Of a stretch of 47,768 nucleotides of DNA, positions 8,160-15,947 are shown one piece after another; positions within the stretch are counted from its first letter, which is position 1; each line of letters starts with the position of its first letter. The stretch comes from Collinsella sp. (lineage in GTDB: Bacteria; Actinomycetota; Coriobacteriia; Coriobacteriales; Coriobacteriaceae). Where the stretch lies: the NCBI GenBank assembly GCA_018376905.1, contig JAHAAK010000016.1:1-47768 (forward strand), read 5' to 3'. The position numbers and the translations under genes were made by a program. Under the pieces are notes generated by a model that was not told where the DNA came from, searched no databases, and saw nothing but the letters and a program-made list of their open reading frames with translations.

Positions 8160-8287
8160 CGAGCCCATTCCCACCCGGGATAACGGCTCAATTATTCCCG
8201 TATTCCCGGTCAGCCGCAGGTGGTTGAGTGCGGGCTGTAAAGGTTTGCGGGTGGTGTGCATACGTTAGTTACGGACACCAAAAACGA

Positions 8288-8330
8288 AAGGGAGACAATC
8301 GTGTGCACGATTGCCTCCCTTGTTGTTCTT
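8288..8330. terminator. Bidirectional terminator between convergent operons
   Basis: Sixteen-base arms (8288-8303 and 8306-8321) with one A-C mismatch and a two-base loop. T-rich on the plus side (TGTTGTTCTT), while the minus side runs into CGTTTTTGG. It serves the AcnX operon and the convergent reductase gene. Confidence 0.8.
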
Positions 8331-8374
8331 GCTTCCCGTAAGGAAGTGGGGACCTAAGTTAATGGATCTGGGCC

Positions 8375-10378
8375 CTAAATGGCCAGGCCCGCCTCGTAAC
8401 CCTCGCGCGAGGCGACGACGGCGTTACCGGCCTTGACGGCGCAGCCGACTACCTGCACGTTGTCGCAGTGCTTGCGGGCGATTTCCTCGAGCGGGTTGTA
8501 AGCCTTGTAGCCGAATGCCGAGACGACCGTCGCCGCGGGGAGCTTGTGCTCGATGCCCTGGGCATCGGTATAGACGACGGCGAAGCCCGTTGCGTTCTGG
8601 CTACCGGCGCCCGCCTCGCCGCTCCAACTTGCGATGTCGGTGTTGACCTCTACACCGCTCTCGATGCACTTGACGGTTGCGTTGACGTGAGACTTGACGC
8701 CAGAACGGGCCATCATTTCCATGAACGCGCCCTTGGTGATGGGCATCATGTCCAGGCACAGCTCGCCGCGCATCTCGATCACGGTGACGTCGTCGCGGTA
8801 CTGGGCGATGAAGTCGGCCGTCTCGGCGCCTACCTCGCCGCCGCCGCATACGACGACGGGGCCGGGGTTGACGATTGCCTTGCCAAGCAGGACGTCCTCG
8901 GCGAAAACGGCGTTCTCGATGCCGGGGATGGGAGGGGTGAGGGGCTTGGCGCCGGTGGCGATCACGATGGCGTCGGGTTTATTGGCGGCGATGAGGTCCT
9001 CATCTACCTCCTGGCCAAGGTTGACGTTGGCATCGAGCTCCTCAAGGCTGGCGCGCAGGCTGCTGATGTACATGGACAGCTCGCCCTTGCCGACGGGGAA
9101 GGCTGCGGAGCGGAACTGACCGCCCAGCTGATCCTGGGCCTCGTACACGGTAACGTCGTGGCCGCGCTTTGCCGCAGCCTCGGCAGCCTGAAGGCCCGCG
9201 GGGCCGGCGCCGATGACCATGACCTTCTTGGCGGTCTCGACCTTGTCCATGGCGTCCTCGTACTCACGACCGACGCGGGGGTTGACCAAGCAGGTTACCT
9301 CGGAGTCGATGTAGAGCGGGAACTCGCAGCCCTGCAGACAGCCGATGCACTGCCTGATGGTGCAGGTCTTGCCAGCCTTTGCCTTGTTGGGCATGTGGGG
9401 GTCGGCGAGCGATCCGCGGCCCATGGCGACGAAGTCGGCGGTGCCCATGGCGAGCAGGGTGTCGGCCATCTCGGGGTCGTTAACGCGGTTGGAGAGGATG
9501 ACGGGGATGTTCACGACCTGCTTGATGAGGGCGCAGCGGTCCATGTTGACGGCGTGCGGGGTGAACATGGGGGCGATGACCTGGTCGGTGGGCTTGCTGG
9601 CGTACATGCCGTTAGAGCAGTTGATGCCGTCGAAGCCGACCTCCTCCAGATGACGGCACAGCTGCAGGGTCTCGGCGATGGTGCGGCCGCCGGGAACGAG
9701 GTCATCGCTGGAGACGCGGACGATGATGGGGAAGTCCTCCCCCACGCGCTCGCGCATAGAAACGATGATCTCGTCCACGATGCGCACGCGGTTCGCAAAA
9801 CAGCCGCCGTATTGGTCGACGCGACGGTTGATGGCGGGGGAGAGGAACTCGGCCAGCAAGTAGCCGTGGGCGCAGTGCAGCTCGATGCCGTCGAAGCCGG
9901 CTTCCTTGGCGCGGCCGGCGGCCGAGCCGAAGTCGTCCACGAGGGTGGCGATCTCGTCGATGGTCATGTCGCGAGCGGGGCCCTGGCATGCGGGGCAGGT
10001 GGTGGCGCTGGGCGCGACGAGGTCGAGGCCAAAGGTCGACTGGGGCATGACCTGGCGACCGGGGTGGTACATCTGGCAGAAGATCTTGGAGCCGTGGGCG
10101 TGAACGGCGGCGGTCAGGTCCTTGTTGCCCTCGATCTGGCCGTCGTTCCACAGGCCGGGGATGCGCGTGTAGCCCTTACGGTTCTCCTGGACGCAGTAGT
10201 CCTCGGTGATGAGCAGGCCCCAGCCTCCGCGGGCCTTCTCCTCCATGTAGCGAAGGTAACGCTCGGTGATGGTGCCCTCGAGGTTGCAGTAGTTGGTGAC
10301 CATGGCGGGGACGACAAGCCTGTTCGGGATCTCGCAAGATCCGATTTTCATGGGAGAGAACAGAGTGTCGAGCTTCAT
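8375..10378 (-). CDS. Fe-S flavin oxidoreductase (NADH:flavin oxidoreductase / enoate reductase family)
   Basis: 667 residues with the full family layout. It has an FMN TIM barrel (LFSPMKIGSCEIPNRLVVPA; ELHCAHGYLLAEFLSP; RRVDQYGG), a canonical 4Fe-4S site C-I-G-C-L-Q-G-C followed by C in TCLVNPRVG, then FAD (VMVIGAGPAGLQAAE) and NAD (VVVCGGGEVGAE) folds. Its cysteine spacing is normal, unlike the reductase at 4355. ATG 10378 is chosen for the GGAGG 5 bases upstream; a longer frame to 10420 lacks a site. Relatives include 2,4-dienoyl-CoA reductase, 2-enoate reductase and BaiCD/BaiH. It is divergent from a MerR regulator with a MerR-type operator between them, so it is probably induced by a small ligand of that regulator. 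Confidence 0.88.
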   Translation of the reverse strand: MKLDTLFSPMKIGSCEIPNRLVVPAMVTNYCNLEGTITERYLRYMEEKARGGWGLLITEDYCVQENRKGYTRIPGLWNDGQIEGNKDLTAAVHAHGSKIFCQMYHPGRQVMPQSTFGLDLVAPSATTCPACQGPARDMTIDEIATLVDDFGSAAGRAKEAGFDGIELHCAHGYLLAEFLSPAINRRVDQYGGCFANRVRIVDEIIVSMRERVGEDFPIIVRVSSDDLVPGGRTIAETLQLCRHLEEVGFDGINCSNGMYASKPTDQVIAPMFTPHAVNMDRCALIKQVVNIPVILSNRVNDPEMADTLLAMGTADFVAMGRGSLADPHMPNKAKAGKTCTIRQCIGCLQGCEFPLYIDSEVTCLVNPRVGREYEDAMDKVETAKKVMVIGAGPAGLQAAEAAAKRGHDVTVYEAQDQLGGQFRSAAFPVGKGELSMYISSLRASLEELDANVNLGQEVDEDLIAANKPDAIVIATGAKPLTPPIPGIENAVFAEDVLLGKAIVNPGPVVVCGGGEVGAETADFIAQYRDDVTVIEMRGELCLDMMPITKGAFMEMMARSGVKSHVNATVKCIESGVEVNTDIASWSGEAGAGSQNATGFAVVYTDAQGIEHKLPAATVVSAFGYKAYNPLEEIARKHCDNVQVVGCAVKAGNAVVASREGYEAGLAI

Positions 10379-10436
10379 TACTACCTCCAAGAAATCGTGG
10401 CGCGCGCATACTGCGCCCATGTACTATGTGATTAAT

Positions 10437-10465
10437 GGTCAAGGTGGGGGCAACACCCAGGTCAA
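10437..10465 (-). promoter_or_regulatory. MerR-type operator/promoter of the reductase
   Basis: On the minus strand TTGACC (10460-10465) is followed by the dyad TGGGTGTTGCCCCCA (10445-10459) and a second TTGACC (10437-10442). A dyad directly behind a -35 box is the usual MerR arrangement. The -10 element is weak (about ACCATT, spacer ~20), as expected for an activated promoter. Confidence 0.55.
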
Positions 10466-10485
10466 GCGGTTTGGGGAGATAATCC

Positions 10486-11277
10486 ATGCGGTACACGCAA
10501 AAAGACATTCGCCAAAAGCTGGGCTTCACCCGCGACGCGCTGCGCCTGTATGAGAAACGCGGGATCATCCAGCCCGAGATCGATCCAGGCAATGGGTACC
10601 GCTACTACGACGACTGGCAGATGAACCTGCTGTGGGACTGCAAGTACTATCAGGCCATGGGTTTCTCGCTAGCGGAGGTGCAGGAGCTGCTCACGGCGCG
10701 CACGCCGGGGGATATCGAGAGCCAGCTTGCCCGACGCGAGGAAGAGATGCGCCACGACCTGCGTCGGCGTGAGCTCGCCCTGAGCGAGCACAGCCGCTTT
10801 ATGGAGGAACTGCGTTCCAGCGAGAGCGACCTGGGCGTTGTGGAGGAGCGCGACTTTGCGGGCTGCATCTACGTCGTAGAGCGCGAGGAGCATCGTTTGC
10901 CTGCGGATATATGCACCGACGCCGTCGCCTTCGCAAACCGAAACGCCGCGCTTATGAAGCCCTACTTCTGGTTTCCCGTGGCCGGCGAACGGCGGTATTT
11001 TTGGGGGTCGGCCATGCGGCTCGAGGCGTATAGGGAACTGGGTGAGGAATGCGGGCGCGAGGGCGTTGTGGAGCTTGCACCGTCGCGGACGCTCTCGACG
11101 GTGCTCGACGCCGGTGACCGCGGCGGGTTTGGGGCCGACCTCTTTTCCGGCTTCGTGAAATGCGCTGTAGATGATGGCTACACGATAGCAGGGCCCCTTC
11201 ATGGCTTGCTGCTGGCGCGAACGTTCGATTCGGCCGGTTACCATAGGTACGTGCGTGCGTATTTGCCTATTGAGTAG
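10486..11277 (+). CDS. MerR-family regulator with GyrI-like effector domain
   Basis: 263 residues. N-terminal winged helix-turn-helix (YTQKDIRQKLGFTRDALRLYEKRGII..NGYRYYDD), a dimerisation helix rich in Arg/Glu (about 75-115), and a C-terminal ~150-residue domain ending LARTFDSAGYHRYVRAYLPI, as in the GyrI/SHS2 ligand pocket of BmrR/Mta-type activators. Such proteins twist promoters with an over-long spacer when they bind hydrophobic compounds. The start ATG follows GGGGAG. The divergent flavin reductase at 8375 is the obvious target. Confidence 0.85.
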   Translation: MRYTQKDIRQKLGFTRDALRLYEKRGIIQPEIDPGNGYRYYDDWQMNLLWDCKYYQAMGFSLAEVQELLTARTPGDIESQLARREEEMRHDLRRRELALSEHSRFMEELRSSESDLGVVEERDFAGCIYVVEREEHRLPADICTDAVAFANRNAALMKPYFWFPVAGERRYFWGSAMRLEAYRELGEECGREGVVELAPSRTLSTVLDAGDRGGFGADLFSGFVKCAVDDGYTIAGPLHGLLLARTFDSAGYHRYVRAYLPIE

Positions 11278-11285
11278 GAATAGAG

Positions 11286-11312
11286 AAATTTAGGAATTGC
11301 ATTCCTGAATTT
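11286..11312. terminator. Hairpin after the MerR/GyrI gene
   Basis: Twelve-base stem with one G-T (arms 11286-11297 and 11301-11312) and a TGC loop, 8 bases after the stop codon. It lacks a clear T run, so it is terminator-like only. Confidence 0.45.
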
Positions 11313-11336
11313 GACCACAATAAAAGCAAGTGAAAT

Positions 11337-11367
11337 AACGCCTCCCATCGGAAAGACGGGAGGCGTT
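11337..11367. repeat. Inverted repeat before the ATPase remnant
   Basis: Perfect 10-base arms AACGCCTCCC (11337-11346) and GGGAGGCGTT (11358-11367) around 11 bases. The right arm also carries the GGAGG that would have served as ribosome binding site for the remnant starting at 11368. Confidence 0.6.
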
Positions 11368-11446
11368 GTGTATATAGCCAGGGAAATCGAGCAGACCATC
11401 GACAAACTGCTCAAGCAGGGCAAAGTCGTGCTGGTCACCGAGATAT
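11368..11446 (+). pseudogene. AAA_14/DUF4143-type ATPase, N-terminal remnant 1
   Basis: GTG at 11368 opens MYIAREIEQTIDKLLKQGKV followed by VLVT, the usual start of AAA_14/DUF4143 ATPases, where GARQVGKTT (Walker A) should come next. Instead the sequence turns to EILPSRF and an inverted repeat, so the gene is cut off exactly before its P-loop. The frame runs open to 11556 but the rest has no homology. Confidence 0.6.
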
Positions 11447-11453
11447 TGCCTTC

Positions 11454-11494
11454 CCGGTTTCGAAACTTTAAAAGAATTCGAGTTTCGAAACCGG
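11454..11494. repeat. Inverted repeat between ATPase remnants
   Basis: Perfect 14-base arms CCGGTTTCGAAACT (11454-11467) and AGTTTCGAAACCGG (11481-11494) separated by 13 AT-rich bases. It lies just upstream of the Shine-Dalgarno of remnant 2 and may be its former operator or a recombination junction. Confidence 0.65.
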
Positions 11495-11503
11495 AAGGAG
11501 CGG

Positions 11504-11695
11504 ATGATGGCCTGGGTAGACCGCAACACGTACCTGTAGCGGCTTTGGGCGCTTGAGGGCACCCGGGACATCAAGGTGATCACGGGGATGCGCCGCTCCG
11601 GCAAGTCCGAGCTCATGAAGGCGTTCTCCGCCTCCGTTGCGCGGAAGGACTCGTCCTCCAACAACGTCTACATCGACCTGCTGGACCTCGAGCGG
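11504..11695 (+). pseudogene. AAA ATPase remnant 2, stop codon and truncation
   Basis: After GGAAGGAG, the frame from ATG 11504 reads MMAWVDRNTYL, an in-frame TAG at 11537, then RLWALEGT..IKVITGMRRSGKSELM with an intact Walker A (GMRRSGKS) and NNVYIDLLDLE. It then meets the convergent MerR gene and ends. A normal protein of this type has about 400 residues, so over 80 percent is gone. Confidence 0.7.
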
Positions 11696-11700
11696 CATTA

Positions 11701-12138
11701 TCAAGCGTGTGCGTTTTCGTAGGCCTCTTTGATTTCTTCTGGCAAGCCGTCGGGAATGAGCGCCTTCAGCTCAGCCTCGTCGTTGCCCTGATTCAGCTGC
11801 TCGTAGTACCAGCATTTGAACTTCAGCATATCCAGCGCGCGGTTCATGTTCGCGATCTCCGACTCCATGTGGGCCTTCCGCTCCTCGAACATGGCCTTGC
11901 GTTTGGGATAAGTCGATGGGCCCTCCGCGCACCATTCCATGAACAGCCGGATGTCCTTGATCTCCATCCCCGCCTTCTTCAGGCATTCGATGACCCGAAG
12001 CGCCTCGAGTTCCGTATCGCCGAATTGGCGAATACCGGACGCCCGCTTCAATTCCGGGAACAGCCCCTGTTTGTCGTAATACCGCAGTGTTGAGGTGGGC
12101 AAACCGAACATCTCCGCCACCTGTCCGATTGTGTACAC
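11701..12138 (-). CDS. MerR-family transcriptional regulator
   Basis: 145 residues. YTIGQVAEMFGLPTSTLRYY followed by DKQGLFPELKR is a textbook MerR helix-turn-helix. LEALRVIECLKKAGMEIKDI gives the second helix pair, then a coiled-coil (KAMFEERKAHMESEIANMNR) and a short C-terminus with one cysteine pair region (KFKCWYYEQ). GTG 12138 is preferred over ATG 12144: GGAGG lies 6 bases before the GTG but directly abuts the ATG. Divergent from the flavodoxin-like gene at 12244; the operator at 12170-12197 suggests it controls that gene. Confidence 0.85.
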   Translation of the reverse strand: MYTIGQVAEMFGLPTSTLRYYDKQGLFPELKRASGIRQFGDTELEALRVIECLKKAGMEIKDIRLFMEWCAEGPSTYPKRKAMFEERKAHMESEIANMNRALDMLKFKCWYYEQLNQGNDEAELKALIPDGLPEEIKEAYENAHA

Positions 12139-12169
12139 GCGCATCCTCCATTCATTTTCAAGTTGAAGC

Positions 12170-12197
12170 TTGACCTAAAGTCAGGTTTAGGTAATAC
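12170..12197 (+). promoter_or_regulatory. MerR-regulated promoter with central dyad
   Basis: TTGACC (12170-12175) and TAATAC (12192-12197) flank and overlap the perfect inverted repeat ACCTAAA (12173-12179) / TTTAGGT (12186-12192). A dyad between -35 and -10 is the hallmark of MerR control. It faces the gene at 12244. The spacer I measure is 16, not the usual 19, so one hexamer may be misassigned. Confidence 0.6.
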
Positions 12198-12243
12198 CGT
12201 CATTTTCGTCAATGCAAATAGGGAGTGCAAGGGGTGCTCCGTC

Positions 12244-12779
12244 ATGGGCAAAAAGGTTTTGGTGGTTTCTTCGAGTCCGCGAAAGAATGGCAATTCCGAG
12301 ACGCTGGCGGACGCCTTCGCCAACGGCGCGCGGGAGGCGGGCCACAGCGTGGAGACCGTGCTCCTGCGCGAAAAGCAGCTGGGCTTCGGCAGGGGCTGCC
12401 TTGCCTGCCTAAAGCTGGGGCGCTGCGTCATCCAAGACGATGCTGTGGAAATTGCCGCCAAGATGCACGACGCCGATGTTCTGGTGTCGCAACGCCCGTC
12501 TACTACAGCGTCTGCGGGCAGCTCAAGACCATGCTGGACCGCGCCAACCCGCTCTTCGGCTCCGATTATGCATTTACCGAGGTGTATCTATTGGCAGCGG
12601 CGGCGGAGGGCGGGCGCTCGACCTTCGAGGGAACGGAGAAAGCCGTACGAGGCTGGGTTGACTGTTTCCCCCGTCGCGCGCTCGCCGGAACGGTTTTCGC
12701 CGGCGGCGTGAGCGGCGTGGGCGAAATCGCCGGGCACCCTGCACTGGAGCAGGCGCGACGAATGGGCATGGAAATCTAG
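12244..12779 (+). pseudogene. Flavodoxin-like NAD(P)H-dependent FMN reductase, frameshifted
   Basis: The frame from ATG 12244 encodes VLVVSSSPRKNGNSETLADA (flavin phosphate loop SSPRKNGNS), a CLACLKLGRC cysteine pair and DADVLV. One base is then missing near 12488: continuing one frame over gives ATPVYYSVCGQLKTMLDR and a normal C-terminus to the stop at 12777. Adding one T would restore V-F-A-T-P-V-Y-Y, the family motif. Either the gene is broken or there is a sequencing error. It is under a MerR-type promoter and near a paralogue at 12992, so loss might be tolerated. Confidence 0.8.
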
Positions 12780-12991
12780 GCGGGCTGCTTGGCCGCGCAA
12801 ATGCGGATTGGTTTTTTCGGATGTGATCACGTAAATTTGAATCAAGCCGGCGGAGGAGCAATCGGCCAATGAGATTGTGCCTGGAACGCTTGAACAAAAT
12901 ATTTGATTCGCAAGCGATTGAATAGCTCCATCTGTTTTGGTTAAAACAAGCTGCGTGCCGCGCGCCTGCGGTACGAAGGAGGGAGAAGGCT

Positions 12992-13522
12992 ATGAATATC
13001 GTTGTACTGAGCGGCAGCCCTCGCAAAGGTGCCAATACCGACACCATGGTCGACGCATTTGCAGAGACTGCGCGTGAGAGCGGTCATACGGTGGAAGTCA
13101 TTCGTGTTGCCAGCAAGAAGATCGGCGGCTGCCTGGGGTGCCAGTACTGCTTTGCCCATAAGGGTGAATGCGTGCAGAAGGACGGGATGGCCGGTGTGAT
13201 CGAGTCGCTCAAAGAGGCCGACATGGTCGTTTTCGCCTCGCCCATCTACTGGTTTGACATCACCGCGCAGGAGAAGATCGCCATCGATCGCCTGTATGCC
13301 TTCGGTGCTACGGGATTTCCGTTTGCCAAGACGGCTCTGCTCCTCGACAGCCATAGCGATGGGGTCTATGACGCGGCGATTGCTATGTACAAGGCCACTT
13401 GCGCTTACTGCAAGTGGGACGACCAGGGCATCGTCACTATCAGCGGCATGACCGAGCGCGACAGCATGGCCTCGTCACCCAAGCTGGAAGAGGTGCGCGA
13501 GCTTGCTCGTAGGCTTGCCTAA
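12992..13522 (+). CDS. Flavodoxin-like NADPH-dependent FMN reductase
   Basis: 176 residues. IVVLSGSPRKGANTDTMVDA binds FMN phosphate, and GCLGCQYCFAHKGECVQKDG is the cysteine-rich loop found in the iron-sulfur flavoprotein-like branch. VVFASPIYWFDITAQEK lines the flavin. The family reduces quinones, nitro compounds or Fe-S partners. Strong GGAGGGAG ribosome site. It stands alone and ends in a strong terminator. Confidence 0.88.
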   Translation: MNIVVLSGSPRKGANTDTMVDAFAETARESGHTVEVIRVASKKIGGCLGCQYCFAHKGECVQKDGMAGVIESLKEADMVVFASPIYWFDITAQEKIAIDRLYAFGATGFPFAKTALLLDSHSDGVYDAAIAMYKATCAYCKWDDQGIVTISGMTERDSMASSPKLEEVRELARRLA

Positions 13523-13580
13523 GGGCAGGCGAGGGCCGGTTGCTGCTAACTTTAAACGCGGAAAAATGCCCGCGATGAGA

Positions 13581-13628
13581 AACGACGAGGCCCGGACGCA
13601 GTGCTACTGCGTTCCGGGCCTCGTCGTT
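13581..13628. terminator. Strong bidirectional terminator
   Basis: Twenty-one-base stem with a single bulged base (arms 13581-13601 and 13607-13628) and a TGCTA loop, ending TTTT on the plus side. It sits between convergent genes (reductase at 12992 and topoisomerase subunit A). Confidence 0.85.
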
Positions 13629-13661
13629 TTGCGAGCTCATGACGGTTCGGTCGCCGTTGTT

Positions 13662-15902
13662 TTAGTCAAACAGGCTCGGCATGTCGTTTTCCTTCATGAG
13701 GGCACCGGCGGAGGGCAGGCTCTGCGCGGTGAACTTCTCGGCCGAGACGCCGGCGCCAAGGATCTCTTCGGTCGTGCCGACGGTGGTGACCAAGCGACCC
13801 TTCTTGGCTGTAAAGGCCTGGACGCCCTGCGTGTTGGTGGTCGTCTTGGTCTTGAGCAGCGACGTGTTGAAGTTCATCAAACGATAGTCGCTCGAGACCA
13901 GCGCGATGTCGCGATCTGTGTTGAGCACCTGGGCATACAGCAGCTTGCTGCCACCGTAGATGGCGTTCTTGAGGCGTTTGCGGTTGGTCTTGGTGACGTA
14001 TCCAGAAAGCGCGACGCGCACCACGCGGCCGTTCTCAAAGACAAACAGCACGTCGGCCTTGTAGTCCTCGGGGTCGATGACCCAGATGACACTCTCGTCG
14101 GGTTCCATCTCAAGATCGGTCGGCAGGTACGAGCCCAGCTGGGCCGACTTGGTATCCTCAAACGTCGCGACCTTGCACTTGTATACCTGACTCTTGTTGG
14201 TAAAGACCAGCAGCTCGTGGGTGTTGGAGGACGGGAACTCGATAAAGGGCTTATCGCCGTCCTTGTACTTGAGCGTGGTCGCCTTCTTGAGCACGCGGTC
14301 CGTCATCTTCTTAAGGTAGCCATCGCGCGAGAGCATGATGGTCACCGGGTACTCCTCGACCTCGGGCTCCAGGCTTACCTCGACGACCTCATGGGGCTCG
14401 ATCCTGCCCGTGCGGCGCGGCATCACATATTTCTTGTTGACTGCTGCCAGCTCATCGCTGATGACCTTCTTGATGTTGTCTTCGCTCGAGAGAATCTCCT
14501 CAAGCTCGGCAATCTCACCCTCGAGCTTGGCGATGTCCTTGGTGCGGTTGAGGATGTACTCCTCGTTGATGTTGCGGAGCTTAAGTTCGGCAACAAACTC
14601 GGCCTGGGTCTCGTCGATGTCGAAGCCGCGCATAAGGTTGGGCACGACCTCGGCCTCGAGCTTGGTGCCACGGATGATGGCGATCGCCTTGTCGATGTCG
14701 AGCAGGATCGCCTCGAGGCCGTGCAACAGGTGCAGGCGCTCGGACTTTTTGCCCAGGTCATAGTTAATGCGGCGACGTGTGGACTCAATACGCCACTTGA
14801 CCCACTCGTGCAGGATCTGGCGCACGCCCATAACACGGGGATAGCCATCGACGAGCACGTTGAAGTTGCACGAGAACGAATCCTGTAGCGTGGTCGAGCG
14901 ATAGAGCTTGGCCATGAGCTTGTCGGGGTCGACGCCGCGCTTAAGGTCGATGGCGATGCGCAGACCCGAAAGGTCTGTCTCGTCGCGGATGTCGGCGATC
15001 TCCTTGACCTTGCCTTCCTTGGAGAGCTTGACGATGCGTTCGATGATGACATCGGTCTTGGTGGTGTAGGGGATCTCGTAGACCTCGATGATGCGCTCTT
15101 CGGGAATCCAACGCCAGCGGGAGCGGATCTGGAAGCTGCCCAGGCCGGTCTCAATAATCTTCTCCATCTCCTCGCGGCGGTAGATGATCTCGCCGCCGGT
15201 CGAGAAGTCGGGCATGGGCATGTACTCGAGCAGGTCGCAGTCGGGATCCTGCAGGTAGTGCATCGTGGCGGTGCAGACCTCGTTGAGGTTGAAGCCGCAG
15301 ATGTCGGACGCCATGGCGACGCCGATGCCCTTGTTGGCCGAGACAAGGATGTTGGGGAACGTGGTGGGCAGCAGGCGCGGCTCCTTCATGGCACCGTCGT
15401 AGCTGTCGACGAAGTCGACCGGGTCCTTGTCGATGTCCTTGAAGATCTCGGCGCTGATGGGGGAGAGCTTGGCCTCGGTATAACGCGAGGCGGCGTAGCT
15501 CAGGTCGCCCGAATAGTACTTGCCAAAGTTGCCCTTCGACTCTACGAAGGGGGCAAGAAGCGCCTCGTTGCCGGTGGCCAGACGCACCATCGTCTCGTAG
15601 ATCGCGGCGTCGCCGTGCGGGTTGAGCTTCATGGTCTGGCCCACGATGTTGGCGCTCTTCTGGCGCTCGCCCTTGAGCAGACCCATCTTGTACATGGTGT
15701 AGAGCAGCTTGCGGTGCGAGGGCTTAAAGCCGTCGATCTCGGGGAACGCACGCGAGACGTTGACGCTCATGGCGTAGGGCATGTAGTTGACCTCGAGCGT
15801 CTGCGTGATCGGCTGGTCGGTGACCTCGGAGTGCAGGCCGATGACGTTCTCGGCGTTGACCTGCTTTTTCTTTGGCTGGTTCTTCGTCTTCTTCTTTGCC
15901 AC
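13662..15902 (-). CDS. Type IIA topoisomerase subunit A (gyrase A / ParC-like)
   Basis: 746 residues. A lysine-rich 14-residue head precedes the breakage-reunion domain. The catalytic tyrosine is Y141 in AASRYTEAKL. The DNA-gate motif is FKPSHRKLLYTM. A coiled-coil region (about 420-490) and a shortened beta-pinwheel C-terminal domain follow. It cuts and rejoins DNA with the ATPase subunit encoded just upstream. In the quinolone-binding helix the sequence is PHGDAAIYET (95-104), with A99 where E. coli GyrA has S83 and E103 where it has D87. GTG start with AGAGG; 45 bases after subunit B, so one operon. Whether it decatenates or supercoils cannot be told; the weak C-terminal wrap domain favours topoisomerase IV. 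Confidence 0.88.
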   Translation of the reverse strand: MAKKKTKNQPKKKQVNAENVIGLHSEVTDQPITQTLEVNYMPYAMSVNVSRAFPEIDGFKPSHRKLLYTMYKMGLLKGERQKSANIVGQTMKLNPHGDAAIYETMVRLATGNEALLAPFVESKGNFGKYYSGDLSYAASRYTEAKLSPISAEIFKDIDKDPVDFVDSYDGAMKEPRLLPTTFPNILVSANKGIGVAMASDICGFNLNEVCTATMHYLQDPDCDLLEYMPMPDFSTGGEIIYRREEMEKIIETGLGSFQIRSRWRWIPEERIIEVYEIPYTTKTDVIIERIVKLSKEGKVKEIADIRDETDLSGLRIAIDLKRGVDPDKLMAKLYRSTTLQDSFSCNFNVLVDGYPRVMGVRQILHEWVKWRIESTRRRINYDLGKKSERLHLLHGLEAILLDIDKAIAIIRGTKLEAEVVPNLMRGFDIDETQAEFVAELKLRNINEEYILNRTKDIAKLEGEIAELEEILSSEDNIKKVISDELAAVNKKYVMPRRTGRIEPHEVVEVSLEPEVEEYPVTIMLSRDGYLKKMTDRVLKKATTLKYKDGDKPFIEFPSSNTHELLVFTNKSQVYKCKVATFEDTKSAQLGSYLPTDLEMEPDESVIWVIDPEDYKADVLFVFENGRVVRVALSGYVTKTNRKRLKNAIYGGSKLLYAQVLNTDRDIALVSSDYRLMNFNTSLLKTKTTTNTQGVQAFTAKKGRLVTTVGTTEEILGAGVSAEKFTAQSLPSAGALMKENDMPSLFD

Positions 15903-15947
15903 GATATCCTCTTGAACTTCTTATGGGCCGTCGTTATCGATTTGCTG

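Noticed and set aside
8468..10435. 655-codon plus-strand open frame antisense to the flavin reductase
   Set aside because: It mirrors the real gene's GC-rich third positions, its translation is Ala/Gly/Val/Asp/His-rich without motifs, and the minus strand encodes a full flavoprotein.
13503..14888. 461-codon plus-strand frame opposite topoisomerase subunit A
   Set aside because: Shadow of a conserved enzyme; it also runs through the terminator hairpin at 13581.
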